Below are positions 46,422 through 58,752 of a stretch of DNA of 64,000 bases, piece after piece. Under the pieces are notes generated by a model. The model saw only the letters and a program-made list of their open reading frames with translations. It was not told the DNA's origin and ran no database searches. Source of the stretch: Sporolactobacillus shoreicorticis (GTDB lineage Bacteria > Bacillota > Bacilli > Bacillales > Sporolactobacillaceae); NCBI RefSeq assembly GCF_024125445.1, contig NZ_JAMXWM010000010.1, positions 1 to 64,000 of the forward strand, given 5' to 3'. Each line of letters begins with the position of its first letter. Position 1 is the first letter of the stretch. The position numbers and the translations under genes were made by a program.

Positions 46422-47801
46422 TTATTTCCCTAAACAAAATTTCGAGAATAACTCATTAATCAAACCGTCCGACACCGTATCTCCGACAATTTCACCAAGC
46501 AAATCCCATGTCCGTTTAATATCAATTTGTGTCATGTCAACCGGAACACCTTGGTCCGCCGCATCAATTGCATCATTTATCGCTGAGCGCGCCTGCTTCA
46601 ACAATGCAATATGACGTGTATTTGAAACATAGGTCTCGTTATTTTCCGTCACACGATTACTGAAAAACAACGAAGCAATCGCCTGTTCTAATTCCTCCAG
46701 TCCTCTATCATCAGTCATTGACGTTCGGAGTATTGGGTTACTTCCGGCGAGATTCTTGACTTCATCAACGGAAGTATTCAACGGCAAATCAGCCTTATTA
46801 AGCAAAATAATGGCCGGTGTCGTGCCGATCAGCTGGAACAGCATACGATCCTCATCTGTAAGTTCTTCATGGCTATTAATCAATAACAAGACAAGTTCAG
46901 CAGTTTTCAGTATTTCTTTTGAACGTGAAACACCGATTTTTTCGACCAAGTCCTCAGTATCACGAATTCCCGCAGTATCTACCAGCCTCAATGGAACACC
47001 TTGAACATTAACATACTCCTCAATTACATCACGCGTTGTTCCCGGTACATTAGTGACAATGGCTTTGGATTCATGAACGAGCTGATTTAACAAGGAAGAC
47101 TTGCCGACATTCGGCCTTCCGATGATTACTGTTGATAATCCTTCACGCAAAATCTTGCCTTGTCTCGCTGTTGAGAGCACGCGATCAATCTGATACCGAA
47201 CTTCAGAAGCTTTTTCAAAAAGAATTTTATTCGTCATCACTTCCGCGTCATCATACTCCGGATAATCAATATTTACCTCTACAGCAGCCAATATATCAAG
47301 CAATTGCTGCCTAAGATTTCGAACCAAGTGTGACAGCTTTCCTTCCATCTGATTCAATGCAATATTCATGGCTTGATCAGTCTTTGCACGAATCAGATCC
47401 ATAACTGCCTCAGCTTGTGACAGATCGATACGCCCGTTTAAAAATGCTCGCTTCGTGAACTCGCCTGGCTCCGCAAGACGGACATTCTGATCTAAAACGA
47501 GTTCAAGAACACGGTTAACACTTGTCAAACCTCCGTGGCAATTAATTTCAACCACGTCTTCACGGGTAAAGGTTTTCGGCTTTCTCATCACCGAAACCAT
47601 AACTTCCTCAACCGTCTTCTTCGTCTCTGGATCCACAATCTTGCCATAATGAATTGTATGACTGTCTACATCGTGCAGCGTTTTCCTACCTTGAAAAAGC
47701 CGATCAGCCGCGGCAACGGCTTCAGATCCGCTCAATCTCACGATGCTGATCGCTCCTTCACCAGTCGGAGTCGAAATCGCAGCAATCGTATCATAATCCA
47801 A
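46422..47801 (-). CDS. mnmE: tRNA modification GTPase MnmE
   Basis: GTPase partner of MnmG in wobble-uridine modification. GGAG lies 8 bases before a TTG at 47801, giving 459 residues, the same length as in Bacillus; the frame upstream is not translated. N-terminal folate-binding domain ([21 protein letters not shown]), G domain [27 protein letters not shown] and NKADL, C-terminal CLGK. Full length. Confidence 0.97.
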   Translation of the reverse strand: MDYDTIAAISTPTGEGAISIVRLSGSEAVAAADRLFQGRKTLHDVDSHTIHYGKIVDPETKKTVEEVMVSVMRKPKTFTREDVVEINCHGGLTSVNRVLELVLDQNVRLAEPGEFTKRAFLNGRIDLSQAEAVMDLIRAKTDQAMNIALNQMEGKLSHLVRNLRQQLLDILAAVEVNIDYPEYDDAEVMTNKILFEKASEVRYQIDRVLSTARQGKILREGLSTVIIGRPNVGKSSLLNQLVHESKAIVTNVPGTTRDVIEEYVNVQGVPLRLVDTAGIRDTEDLVEKIGVSRSKEILKTAELVLLLINSHEELTDEDRMLFQLIGTTPAIILLNKADLPLNTSVDEVKNLAGSNPILRTSMTDDRGLEELEQAIASLFFSNRVTENNETYVSNTRHIALLKQARSAINDAIDAADQGVPVDMTQIDIKRTWDLLGEIVGDTVSDGLINELFSKFCLGK

Positions 47802-47859
47802 TTTTATCACTCCTTTCTGATTCCGTCTTTCGTTGATCGCTTCCTTTGTTTTATCCATT

Positions 47860-48448
47860 CATCTTGAAACAAATCATCTCTAATATTATTAGGTTCCTTA
47901 TAGCAGGTCAGAGAAAAGGAACTACATGAAACAACTTGACTTCGCCAAGCCTCTGACACAGACGAAGTCGCTGGTGTACTTGTTTTCCATAAAATTTATA
48001 TACTTTCTTTTAGTGGACAAAAAAAAGACAAACTTTTTTCAAGGACTATCATACATTATTTCTTCAATAAATGAAAAATCTTAAAGCACTCTCATTCATT
48101 TAAAGCTTTTCAAATATGAGACTCGAAAGTTATATGCACTTGGCAGGTGCACTAAATTGCATAGGCAAAGGGTAAAGAAAAGCTTGGCCAGATCAAATCC
48201 TTAAACGCTGGCGAAACTTTCAAAGGATGCGCCCACTTTGATGACGCTCACAAGAAGATACTGCCGCATTGGGCACAGGATATGCTCAAAATTTGTGAAC
48301 GTTCCTTCTAGTTACAGCTTCTTTTTGTTTACTATTACTAGGTATCCACTAATCTTTTATTTATATAGGAAAAACCTGGAAAAACCAGAATCATGGGCAG
48401 TTCGAAAGCTTACTCAAACGGGTCAAGAATGCTTCTTTATTTACAAAA
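47860..48448. other. 590-base gap between mnmE and jag, with a coding-like fragment
   Basis: No whole gene is visible. A plus-strand frame (about 48165-48311) reads TFKGCAHFDDAHKKILPH, then WAQDMLKICERSF before a stop. It is protein-like but has no start signal. A hairpin GACTTCG/CGAAGTC lies at 47938-47969. The gap sits between the mnmE group and the jag terminator. Confidence 0.35.
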
Positions 48449-48476
48449 AAAGCGCACAATTTGCGCGCTTTTTCAA
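48449..48476 (-). terminator. terminator after jag
   Basis: AAAAAGCGC / GCGC...TTTTT hairpin with T-runs, on the minus strand directly downstream of jag. Confidence 0.75.
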
Positions 48477-48488
48477 TTGATTCATCAT

Positions 48489-49109
48489 TTAAGAACGCGG
48501 AGCAATCGTTAAGTAGCGTCTGGGTTCCTCGCCGTTTGAAAAGGTTCGTACCTTACTGCACTTAGCCAGAGCTGTATGCACAATTTTACGTTCAAAAGCG
48601 GGCATCGGTTCCAACCGATGCGGAAGTCCTGTCAACACTGTCTTTTCCGCAACACGCTTAGCAAGCGCAATCAGTGCTTTTCGGCGCGTTTCTCGATAAT
48701 TTTCAGCATCAAGTATGAATTTCAATCGGTGTTCAGCATCTCTGTTCACAACACGATCAGTCAAAAATTGGAGTGCGTTCAATGTCTTTCCGTGCTTACC
48801 GATTAATTGAGCTGCATCCTTTCCAGAAAGTGTGCAACGGCAAACACGAGCGCTGCGTTCCTCAACCTGAACATGAACGGTCAGGCCGCTTTTCTTAATC
48901 ACCGCAGTTAAATAGTCCATACCGTAATCAAACGGTGTCTTTGTCAAAGCAACCTTGACAAGTGCTTTTCGAGCGCCAATCCCAAAAAAGCCAGATCTCG
49001 GTTCCTCCAGAATTTGAACATCTGCTTGATCTAAAGTCGCGTTTAATTCATTGAGGGCGCTGGACACCGCTTCTGCAACCGTTTTTCCATACTTGGTTAC
49101 TTCCCTCAC
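48489..49109 (-). CDS. jag: KhpB/Jag RNA-binding protein
   Basis: RNA-binding protein (Jag/EloR/KhpB) that works with YidC-dependent and elongation processes. 206 residues: Jag_N (about 1-55, EVTKYGKTVAEAVSSAL and the FFGIGARKALVKV end), KH domain around LIGKHGKTLNALQFL and R3H domain (FERKIVHTALAK, SNGEEPRRYLTI). A GTG start overlaps the yidC stop by 4 bases, so translation is coupled. The conserved yidC-jag pair. Confidence 0.95.
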   Translation of the reverse strand: MREVTKYGKTVAEAVSSALNELNATLDQADVQILEEPRSGFFGIGARKALVKVALTKTPFDYGMDYLTAVIKKSGLTVHVQVEERSARVCRCTLSGKDAAQLIGKHGKTLNALQFLTDRVVNRDAEHRLKFILDAENYRETRRKALIALAKRVAEKTVLTGLPHRLEPMPAFERKIVHTALAKCSKVRTFSNGEEPRRYLTIAPRS

Positions 49110-49888
49110 TTCTGCTTGGCGCCTCCTGCAGACTTTTGGTTTCCTTTTTTGTCATCCTTTTTTTCATAAATAATAAAGGTCTGGAAAATCATGAAAATAT
49201 TACCGACAACCCAGTAAAGCGCCAAAGCCGATGGGAAATAAAAAGCCGGAACAGCAATCATAATTGGAAATATATATAACATCATCGCCATCTGAGGATT
49301 ATCATTGCCCATTCTGCCCATCATAATCTTCTGTTGCAGGAACGTTGTAACCGCAGCAATGACCGGCAAGATGTAGAACGGATCGGCAGAACCAAGCTGA
49401 AACCACAGGAACGACTGTGTCTTAATTTCCGATGTTCTCATGATCGCCTGATAAAATGCGAATAAAATCGGCATCTGAATCAGGATCGGCAAGCATCCTG
49501 CAAGTGGATTCACATGATTTTGCTGGAAAAGCTTCATCTGTTCTTCTTGCAGTTTTTTCTGTGTATTCTGGTCTTTAGAACTGTATTTTTTCTGTAATTC
49601 TTTAATTTTCGGCTGCAATTCTTGCATGGCACGTGAACTTTTTACTTGTTTGGCCATCAAGGGCATCAAAACCAAACGGACAATAAGCGTTGTAATAATG
49701 ATGGCTAGACCATAACTGTTCCAAAACAGATGAGCTACAGAAATAATGAACTTGGACAATGGCAAAACAAAATAGTGGCTCCATATTCCTTCACTACCAT
49801 CATTGATTGGTTTGTTAAGATCGGTGCATCCTGCAAGCAGCAATGCCATAAAAATCAGTGAACTGACAGCGAAAACCTTTTTTTTCAA
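49106..49888 (-). CDS. yidC: membrane insertase YidC (SpoIIIJ)
   Basis: Inserts and folds membrane proteins, alone or with Sec; in spore formers it is needed for engulfment-stage activity. GGAGG lies 7 bases before a TTG at 49888, giving 260 residues. A lipoprotein signal ends ALLLAGC (Cys as lipid anchor), then five helices with the insertase core (LVLMPLMAKQVKSSRAMQEL, PLAGCLPILIQMPILFAFYQA). Gram-positive short form. Confidence 0.96.
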   Translation of the reverse strand: MKKKVFAVSSLIFMALLLAGCTDLNKPINDGSEGIWSHYFVLPLSKFIISVAHLFWNSYGLAIIITTLIVRLVLMPLMAKQVKSSRAMQELQPKIKELQKKYSSKDQNTQKKLQEEQMKLFQQNHVNPLAGCLPILIQMPILFAFYQAIMRTSEIKTQSFLWFQLGSADPFYILPVIAAVTTFLQQKIMMGRMGNDNPQMAMMLYIFPIMIAVPAFYFPSALALYWVVGNIFMIFQTFIIYEKKDDKKGNQKSAGGAKQK

Positions 49889-49892
49889 AACA

Positions 49893-50162
49893 CTACCTCC
49901 TCGATCGATCCGAACGATGTCGCAACATGCCCGTCTTTTTATGGGAGCACTTTTCGGGGACAGGATCAATCCCTCCCGGATGAAAAGGCTGACATTTTAA
50001 GAGACGTTTGATCGTCAGCCATCCCCCTTTTATGACGCCAAACCTTGTTAATGCCTCGACTGCGTATTGCGAGCAGGTCGGGTAAAAACGACAGGTTGGC
50101 GGTGTATAGGGAGAAATAAACCGTTGATACAAACGGATAATAAAAATTAATATGTGCTTCAT
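49893..50162 (-). CDS. yidD: membrane protein insertion efficiency factor YidD
   Basis: Small membrane-associated protein, 89 residues, with the family pattern [31 protein letters not shown] and [16 protein letters not shown], including the conserved cysteines. It helps YidC-dependent insertion. It overlaps the rnpA stop by 4 bases and ends 4 bases before the yidC start, giving the classic rnpA-yidD-yidC order. Confidence 0.96.
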   Translation of the reverse strand: MKHILIFIIRLYQRFISPYTPPTCRFYPTCSQYAVEALTRFGVIKGGWLTIKRLLKCQPFHPGGIDPVPEKCSHKKTGMLRHRSDRSRR

Positions 50163-50521
50163 ATCTGCGGCACCTTGCAGGAATTTGAAAGGACACGCGC
50201 TTTCTTCAGCACATGTTCCAAGCTTTTTTGCATCTCGACATGAGACATGGTGCTGACAGGTTTTCGTGAGATAATAATATAATCATTCTCTGTTTCAAGC
50301 CTGTCCGCAAATTTGTAAAAAATTGCTTTTATCGAGCGTTTAATATGGTTTCTCATAACAGCATTGCCCATCTTTTTACTTACCGAAAGACCTAATCTTG
50401 AATAGGATTTGCCGTTATGTCTGAGCACGTAGACGACAAACTGCCGGTTTGCAAAAGATTTGCCTTCTTTAAATACTACTTGAAAATCTTGATTTTTCTT
50501 TAATCGTTTTAATGTTTTCAT
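50159..50521 (-). CDS. rnpA: ribonuclease P protein component
   Basis: Protein subunit of RNase P, which matures tRNA 5' ends. 120 residues, basic. Family features: [46 protein letters not shown] (RNR-type motif) and [16 protein letters not shown] precedes the ATG. The gap of about 340 bases to rpmH contains the rpmH terminator and no gene. Confidence 0.97.
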   Translation of the reverse strand: MKTLKRLKKNQDFQVVFKEGKSFANRQFVVYVLRHNGKSYSRLGLSVSKKMGNAVMRNHIKRSIKAIFYKFADRLETENDYIIISRKPVSTMSHVEMQKSLEHVLKKARVLSNSCKVPQI

Positions 50522-50864
50522 GTTGTCCCCTCCATGTGGGACGCCTCAACCTATGAGTTAATGGTGAAAATTACGAGATCGGTCATCAACATCTTCTTAA
50601 TCTATTCATTAACCGTTCCCATCCTTTTATACCTTTCAGTATAAAGAAAAAGATTGGAATGACAAGGCTGTCTGAAAAATGCAGACATAAATTGATTGTT
50701 TGAATCACAGCAAAAACACAATCCTTTTTAATCCTTTCACCCGACCCATGATACTCCATTCTGCCGACGTTTAACCATCTATTCATTAAGGAGCTCTTCT
50801 GAAACAAGCGCAATACACCTGTCATCGATACAAGATTAGTCCATTTTTTCGCTTTCTTTGTGTA

Positions 50865-50891
50865 AAAAAACCACTGCTCTTCACACAGTGG
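50865..50891 (-). terminator. rpmH terminator
   Basis: CCACTG / CAGTGG with TTTTTTT on the minus strand directly after the rpmH stop, so rnpA has its own promoter in 50522-50860. Confidence 0.85.
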
Positions 50892-50892
50892 C

Positions 50893-51027
50893 TTATGCAG
50901 ACAGAACTTTTCTTCCCTTGCGGCGGCGAGTTGCTAAAACCTTGCGGCCGTTAGCTGTCGCCATACGCGCACGGAAGCCGTGAACTTTTTTCCTCTTGCG
51001 GTTATTCGGTTGAAAAGTGCGTTTCAA
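50893..51027 (-). CDS. rpmH: ribosomal protein bL34
   Basis: 44 residues, highly basic: [20 protein letters not shown], then [20 protein letters not shown]. It is too short for most gene scans but unmistakable. The start is a TTG at 51027 with GGAGG nearby. It diverges from dnaA across the left part of oriC, the standard rpmH-dnaA arrangement. Confidence 0.98.
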   Translation of the reverse strand: MKRTFQPNNRKRKKVHGFRARMATANGRKVLATRRRKGRKVLSA

Positions 51028-51300
51028 TTGATACACCTCCTCGATCCATATTAGATTGCCGACAAATCAAATGTTTTTATCGCGAATTGACCACTCGCTT
51101 TTTATATCCATTCAGCCGACCTGTCAAATGTCACCATGACGAGAATGAGATCCAGTAGGTTGTGACTTTCCGCCGCCCACGTATCTTCGACTGGATTCGC
51201 CATGTCTCTTTTTCCTCATTCTTCAGCCTCAATCGTTCATCGGCTTATTTGTAAAACCAGTCTGATTAATTATAAATAGTTCATAGCGAAAAGTCAATAA

Positions 51301-51700
51301 ATAACCAATCGTGATTCATCCATCACAATCTGTGGATTATTTTTTCGACAAATTATTTTTCCACACCCTTTATCGACATTTTTTTCACATATTCGCCCCC
51401 TGTGTATAACCTTATTGTGTACAAAGATATCCACTGTGGATAACATTTGTCGATCATTGCTTTAAAAGCGAATTTTTGATATGATCATAGTGTGTTTATT
51501 TAGGTAAAACAAGGAATTCAAATAAAGTTTTCCACCAACTGTGGATAATTTTGTGGACAGATGCCAACACCTGTGCTTCACAGTTATCCACAGCATATGC
51601 ACCGTGTTGATAACTTTCAAATTTTCAAGTTGCTTCCATCTTTTTCCCACTTAAAGCACTTGTGGATAAATTGGGAACTAAATGAATGAGAATTTTTTTA
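51301..51700. other. oriC: oriC, left part upstream of dnaA
   Basis: Perfect DnaA boxes (TTATCCACA or complement) at 51435, 51540, 51584 and 51661, with near matches at 51331, 51401, 51552 and 51605, within an AT-rich region. This is the DnaA-binding cluster of a bipartite Bacillus-type origin and also covers the autoregulated dnaA promoter region. The sequence 51028-51300 shows no gene. Confidence 0.92.
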
Positions 51701-51911
51701 TACTATGATTGCCTGCATGAAGATCCCTGTATATTTTCTGCCCGAATAGTGAAAATAGCCGCAAAATGCTAACTGTGCTGCTCGGCATATTTTTTATTCC
51801 TTTTTTTCGGTTGCAAAGCAGTACCTTGCCGTAATATCTCGGCTTTGCTGCTCTTAAGCAGGTTGGATTTTCAATATGTTGATGCAATTTCTTAGGGAGG
51901 GCAGCTATACC

Positions 51912-53330
51912 TTGAACAACCTTCAAGAACTATGGATACAAACACTGGACATCATTAAAAAGAAGCTGAGCAAGCCCAGTTTTGAAACTTGGCTTAAGGA
52001 AACACGTGCGCAATCAATTAAAGGGCAAATCATGATTGTCAGTGTACCTAATGAATTTTCACGTGATTGGCTGGAAGAACATTACGCAAAACTCATTTCT
52101 GACATTCTCTATGAAATCACCGGCTCACGTTACAATGTCCAATTTGTCATCCCAAGTCGACACAACGACAATGACGCCGCGCCTGCCATACAGAATAAAG
52201 GAAAGAGTGATGAAATGAATTTCAGCCCAAATGGCCATGACTCACCTTTCGGAGGCATGAGTCAAAGGAATCAGCACCGTATGGAAGATTTGGGAAACAG
52301 TATGCTCAACTCAAAAAATACGTTCGAAACCTTTGTCATCGGCTCAGGTAACCGATTCGCCCATGCTGCTTCTTTAGCCGTGGCAGAAGCTCCGGCTAAA
52401 GCTTACAATCCTCTGTTTATCTATGGAGGCGTTGGTCTTGGAAAAACGCATTTGATGCACGCGATCGGTCATTATGTGATCGAGCATAACCCGTCGGCAC
52501 GCGTTGTCTACCTTTCTTCCGAGAAATTCACGAATGAATTTATCAACTCGATTCGTGACAATAAAACGGTTGAATTTCGAAATAAATATCGAAGCGTTGA
52601 TGTACTCCTGATTGACGATATTCAATTTCTTGCAGGAAAAGAACAGACTCAGGAAGAATTTTTTCATACGTTTAATGCGCTTCACGAAGAGTACAAGCAA
52701 ATTGTCATTTCCAGTGACCGTCCGCCAAAAGAGATCCCGACACTCGAAGATCGACTTCGCTCGCGCTTTGAGTGGGGACTGATAACAGATATTACGCCGC
52801 CGGATTTGGAAACTCGCATTGCGATTCTGCGCAAAAAGGCGAAAGCAGAAGGTCTTGATATACCTAATGAAGTTATGATCTACATTGCGAATCAGATTGA
52901 CACGAACATTCGTGAACTTGAAGGTGCACTAATTCGTGTGATCGCATTCTCCTCGTTAAACAATCAGGATATCAATGTCGATTTAGCAGCAGAAGCACTA
53001 AAAGACATTATTCCGTCTGCTCGGCCAAAAACAATAACCATTCAAGATATCCAGGTTGCTGTCGGCGAGGAATATCATTTGAAATTAGAAGACTTTTCTG
53101 CAAAAAAGCGGACAAAATCAATTGCTTTTCCACGGCAGATTGCGATGTATCTATCACGTGAGCTGACAGACTACTCACTGCCTAAAATTGGTGAGGAATT
53201 TGGTGGCCGGGATCATACAACCGTTATCCATGCCCATGAAAAAATTACGAAGCAGCTCTCGGTTGATCGAGATCTTCAGAAAAAAATAAACGCGCTTATT
53301 GATCAGTTAAAAGCTCCGATTAAAGCGTAA
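51912..53330 (+). CDS. dnaA: replication initiator DnaA
   Basis: Binds the boxes at oriC and, as an ATP filament, melts the unwinding element. I use the TTG at 51912 ([18 protein letters not shown]), behind GGGAGG, giving 472 residues; upstream in-frame ATGs are less likely. Domain I (1-85), linker, AAA+ with [15 protein letters not shown] and [13 protein letters not shown], and domain IV with [15 protein letters not shown] that reads DnaA boxes. Intact. Confidence 0.98.
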   Translation: MNNLQELWIQTLDIIKKKLSKPSFETWLKETRAQSIKGQIMIVSVPNEFSRDWLEEHYAKLISDILYEITGSRYNVQFVIPSRHNDNDAAPAIQNKGKSDEMNFSPNGHDSPFGGMSQRNQHRMEDLGNSMLNSKNTFETFVIGSGNRFAHAASLAVAEAPAKAYNPLFIYGGVGLGKTHLMHAIGHYVIEHNPSARVVYLSSEKFTNEFINSIRDNKTVEFRNKYRSVDVLLIDDIQFLAGKEQTQEEFFHTFNALHEEYKQIVISSDRPPKEIPTLEDRLRSRFEWGLITDITPPDLETRIAILRKKAKAEGLDIPNEVMIYIANQIDTNIRELEGALIRVIAFSSLNNQDINVDLAAEALKDIIPSARPKTITIQDIQVAVGEEYHLKLEDFSAKKRTKSIAFPRQIAMYLSRELTDYSLPKIGEEFGGRDHTTVIHAHEKITKQLSVDRDLQKKINALIDQLKAPIKA

Positions 53331-53473
53331 ATAATTGAGCAAGCTAATGCATTTTTCATATAAAAAAGAAAGTATAAAAGATAAGGCTTAATCGCATCAG
53401 AATTTGGCAGATCAATTTTTCTTTACAGATAAAAAAAGTATTTACAACAAAGCAAAAAGTTGTGAACCAAACA

Positions 53474-53590
53474 CGCGAGTAGAGCTACGGACTCCTGCGG
53501 GGATGCAGACTAAGGGAGACTCCGCAGGCGCAGGGATCGATTTGCTTGAGGGTGACTGCTGAACTTGCCCGCAGCCACCTAAGTTGATCC
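53474..53590. repeat. Bacillaceae-type interspersed repeat inside oriC
   Basis: ACGGACTCCTGCGG...GGGAGACTCCGCAGGCGCAGG resembles a very common intergenic repeat of Bacillaceae built on the CTCCTGCGG / CCGCAGG inverted arms (53494-53502 with 53520-53528). Here one copy sits between dnaA and dnaN. Family assignment is from memory of the pattern. Confidence 0.5.
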
Positions 53591-53699
53591 AAACAATAGG
53601 AGCATATCAAACCACATCCATGGCAAAAAAAGGATCTTTCGCAAAGTACATACGTCTCGCCTTGTGCAGAGATTTAAGAAGCAATCGCTTTTGCCCGAT

Positions 53700-53855
53700 T
53701 TTTTTATTGACAGGGATGTGTATAATTATCCCGCACATCCCTGTTTTATCCACAGCTTATTAACATGTGGATAAAACAAATGATCGCAATCCATCAGACT
53801 TACTAACATATTCACAGGCCCTACTATTATGATTACTATTTTTTATTTCTTAATA
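53700..53855. other. oriC: oriC, right part: DnaA boxes, unwinding region
   Basis: Two facing DnaA boxes (53746-53754 and 53766-53774) form a perfect 13-bp inverted repeat TGTTTTATCCACA / TGTGGATAAAACA. A box-like TATTCACAG (53809-53817) is followed by GGCC and then CTACTATTATGATTACTA with a T-rich tract (53820-53846). This matches the box, GC-spacer, DnaA-trio and unwinding-element order of Bacillus origins. A 10-bp inverted repeat CAGGGATGTG / CACATCCCTG is at 53711-53743. Confidence 0.85.
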
Positions 53856-53876
53856 TAAGATTTGGAGGCAACAACA

Positions 53877-55058
53877 ATGCAAGAAATGCAAGACACAAAT
53901 CAAAATACAACCCTTGCTATGAAATGCACGGTACTGAAGGAAAAACTTGTCGATGCAGTCAATCGCGTTATGAAAGCAATATCATCAAAAACAACGATGC
54001 CAATACTTACCGGTGTAAAGATTACATCTGGATCAGACGGAATTACATTAACAGGCAGCAACTCAGACATATCAATCAAATCGTTCATTCCTCTTGAAGA
54101 AGACGGCAATGAAAATGCAACGATCAACACGCCGGGACAGATTGTCTTGCCCTCTCGGCTTTTTTCCGAACTTGTGCGTAAACTTCCCAATGACGACGTT
54201 CATATTGAAGTAGACAGTCGATTAATCACGAAAATTATTTCAGGAGCAACGGAATTCAGTTTAAATGGACTTGATCCGGAAGAATATCCGAATCTGCCGA
54301 TTATTAACGAGAACGACGTATTCAAAATTCGAAAAGATCTGCTGAAAGATTTAGTTAGGCAAACCGTTTATGCCGTTGCGGTAACTGAAACTCGCCCTGT
54401 TTTAACCGGGGTGAAATGGATTATTCAGGATAGTCGATTGAGCTGTGTCGCAACCGACAGCCATCGGCTCGCGCAGCGCTCGGTAGCGATAGAAGATGCT
54501 GAAGAATCCGGCCCTCATACCCTTGTCATTCCGGGACCAAGCTTGAACGAGCTTTCGAAAATCCTTGATGATGACGATGAACAAATGGTGGACATTGTCA
54601 TGACGAACAATCAAATCCTATTTAAAAGCCATAATGTACAGTTCTATTCACGTCTGTTGGATGGAAATTATCCGGATACAAGCAGGTTGATTCCAAGTGA
54701 CAGCAAAACGACCATTGATCTTGGGACCAAGGCATTGTATCATGCGATTGAGCGCGCATCTCTTCTCGCAAAAGAAGAGCGGAACAACGTGGTTAAACTG
54801 CGTGCAGAAGGCAATCAAGTCGAAATTTCATCCCAATCTCTTGAACTCGGCCGCGTTTATGAAACACTTGTTACTGAAAAATTTGAAGGTGATCCGCTGC
54901 GTATTTCTTTCAGTGCTAAATTTATGATGGACGCACTGAGCAAGGTTGACGCTCAGAACGTTCGCATTCATTTTGCCGGACCAATGAGGCCGATTATTAT
55001 CCGACCAATCGGTGATGAAAATATATTAATGCTCATTCTTCCGATCCGTACCTTCTGA
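53877..55058 (+). CDS. dnaN: DNA polymerase III beta sliding clamp
   Basis: Ring clamp for the replicase. ATG 53877 has GGAGG 8 bases upstream, giving 393 residues with a short hydrophilic N-terminal tail before MKCTVLKEKLVDAVNRV; that inner ATG is a possible alternative. Three clamp domains are visible: TMPILTGVKIT, the second around KDLVRQTVYAVAVTETRPVLTGV, and a C-terminal LPIRTF. The inter-domain region is complete. Confidence 0.97.
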   Translation: MQEMQDTNQNTTLAMKCTVLKEKLVDAVNRVMKAISSKTTMPILTGVKITSGSDGITLTGSNSDISIKSFIPLEEDGNENATINTPGQIVLPSRLFSELVRKLPNDDVHIEVDSRLITKIISGATEFSLNGLDPEEYPNLPIINENDVFKIRKDLLKDLVRQTVYAVAVTETRPVLTGVKWIIQDSRLSCVATDSHRLAQRSVAIEDAEESGPHTLVIPGPSLNELSKILDDDDEQMVDIVMTNNQILFKSHNVQFYSRLLDGNYPDTSRLIPSDSKTTIDLGTKALYHAIERASLLAKEERNNVVKLRAEGNQVEISSQSLELGRVYETLVTEKFEGDPLRISFSAKFMMDALSKVDAQNVRIHFAGPMRPIIIRPIGDENILMLILPIRTF

Positions 55059-55261
55059 AGTGAAAATGAATGTTGGATGGCTGCCAGGTTCATACCATGT
55101 CTCCATCCTATGTCTCATATAAAAAAATATGCCTACATGCGAGCATAAATAAAAAATAGGTCGGCAAAACAAAAATTTTATTGGTTACCTTAGTTTCTCT
55201 GAAACGGGATCTACTAATTTTTCAACTGCTCCTATTTGTGCACAAGAAAAGAGGCAAAACG

Positions 55262-55495
55262 TTGAAGAACATTAAATTAAAAGTTGGAGAATCGTTCATT
55301 ACACTTGGACAATTGCTGAAATTCGAAGGACTGATTCAGACAGGCGGCGAAGCCAAGCACTTTTTAGCAGAAACTGAGATTTTTGTCAATGATGAACCTG
55401 AAAACAGGCGGGGAAAAAAATTGCGTGAAGGAGATCGAATTAAAATTGCTGATTCGGCCGAATTCATCATCAGCTTCATCATCAGCCGTGATTAG
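55262..55495 (+). CDS. yaaA: S4-domain RNA-binding protein YaaA
   Basis: A 77-residue S4-type RNA-binding protein (RlbA/YaaA), probably acting in ribosome assembly. GAGG lies 7 bases before a TTG at 55262. Pattern: [20 protein letters not shown] then [18 protein letters not shown]. It lies between dnaN and recF, as in Bacillus, 17 bases before recF. Confidence 0.93.
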   Translation: MKNIKLKVGESFITLGQLLKFEGLIQTGGEAKHFLAETEIFVNDEPENRRGKKLREGDRIKIADSAEFIISFIISRD

Positions 55496-55512
55496 AGGGG
55501 AGACGCCCCACT

Positions 55513-56637
55513 GTGAAACTTGAATCGATTGAACTGGCGCATTATCGAAATTACGACAGCTTACAGCTGTCTTTTTCTAGCTCTGTGAATGTTTTTCTAG
55601 GTGAAAATGCACAGGGAAAAACGAATTTACTTGAAGCGATCTATGTCTTGGCGATCGCAAAATCACCTCGGACTTCTCATGATAAAGATTTAATCCAATG
55701 GGACCAGGATTATGGTAAAATAAAGGGTAGAATAAGCAAACATGGTCAATTGATTCCGCTTGAGCTGATTATTTCCGGTAAAGGGAAAAAAGCTAAGGCC
55801 AATCATCTTGAGCAACGCAGATTAAGCGATTATGTCGGTCTGTGCAATGTCGTGATGTTTGCTCCAGAAGACTTAAACTTGGTCAAAGGGAGTCCCGCTG
55901 TGCGCAGACGGTTTATGGACATGGAAATAGGACAAATTGCGCCCGTTTACATGCATCATTTAGCTGAGTACCAAAAAGTGCTTCAGCAGCGGAATGCACT
56001 GCTCCGCAAAGCATTTGCCAATTCCGAAGGAGACAGCAGTTTTCTCGATATTTTGACTGAACGGCTGATCTCACTTGCAGCGGAAATCATTAATCGCAGA
56101 CTGGTTTTTGTCCGACAGCTTAATGAGTGGGCGGTACCGATCCAGCAAGAGATCAGTAATGGCAGGGAACATTTGTCTATTGTCTATCAATCTTCAGTCC
56201 CAGAGGTATTAGATAGCGGCGATTCGTCAAAAATAGAAGAAGCTTATCAGAACAGCTATCAGCGCTTAAAAAAGAGGGAAATAGACAGAGGAACGACCTT
56301 AATCGGACCGCATCGTGATGATTTGGGCTTTTTGGTGAATGAGAGGGATGTGCAGGCATTCGGATCTCAGGGACAGCAGAGGACGTCGGCTTTGTCTGTA
56401 AAGCTAGCGGAAATCGAATTGATCAAACATGAAGTAGGCGAATACCCGATTCTCCTGCTTGATGATGTATTAAGTGAACTGGACGATATTAGAAAAACGC
56501 ACTTGCTCGGCGTATTTCAGGAAAAGGTTCAGACATTTGTCACGACTACATCTGTCGATGGATTGGATCGCAGTTTGCTTGATCGGGCGACGCTTTTTGA
56601 AATAAATCAAGGAAAAGTAGAATGTACAAACGAGTAA
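55513..56637 (+). CDS. recF: DNA recombination/repair protein RecF
   Basis: SMC-like ATPase that loads RecA at gaps with RecO/RecR. Walker [16 protein letters not shown], signature motif [17 protein letters not shown], Walker [14 protein letters not shown]. 374 residues from a GTG. A hairpin TTTCCGCC/GGCGGAAA follows at 56643-56664. In Bacillus remB (yaaB) would come next; here a 144-base gap precedes gyrB with no such gene. Confidence 0.97.
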   Translation: MKLESIELAHYRNYDSLQLSFSSSVNVFLGENAQGKTNLLEAIYVLAIAKSPRTSHDKDLIQWDQDYGKIKGRISKHGQLIPLELIISGKGKKAKANHLEQRRLSDYVGLCNVVMFAPEDLNLVKGSPAVRRRFMDMEIGQIAPVYMHHLAEYQKVLQQRNALLRKAFANSEGDSSFLDILTERLISLAAEIINRRLVFVRQLNEWAVPIQQEISNGREHLSIVYQSSVPEVLDSGDSSKIEEAYQNSYQRLKKREIDRGTTLIGPHRDDLGFLVNERDVQAFGSQGQQRTSALSVKLAEIELIKHEVGEYPILLLDDVLSELDDIRKTHLLGVFQEKVQTFVTTTSVDGLDRSLLDRATLFEINQGKVECTNE

Positions 56638-56642
56638 TTGGA

Positions 56643-56664
56643 TTTCCGCCCTCTTCGGCGGAAA
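56643..56664 (+). terminator. hairpin after recF
   Basis: An 8-bp perfect stem TTTCCGCC / GGCGGAAA with loop CTCTTC. It lacks a T-run, so it is a weak or non-terminating hairpin in the recF-gyrB gap. Confidence 0.4.
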
Positions 56665-56760
56665 TGTATCTGTGAATAACACGTGCAGCAGAAGCGGTTG
56701 TGTCTGAGAGAACTCAACTCAGGGCGCTGCATGCCATGAGACTATGAATTTCTCAGATAA

Positions 56761-58701
<1,941 letters not shown>

Positions 58702-58752
58702 TCAGCAGTATCTGCGGATGTAATCTTTTGAGTAAAGCAAGGAGGAAACAAA

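Noticed and set aside
50586-50825. 79-residue frame between rnpA and rpmH
   Set aside because: No ribosome site, poor composition and no family resemblance; the gap more likely carries the rnpA promoter.
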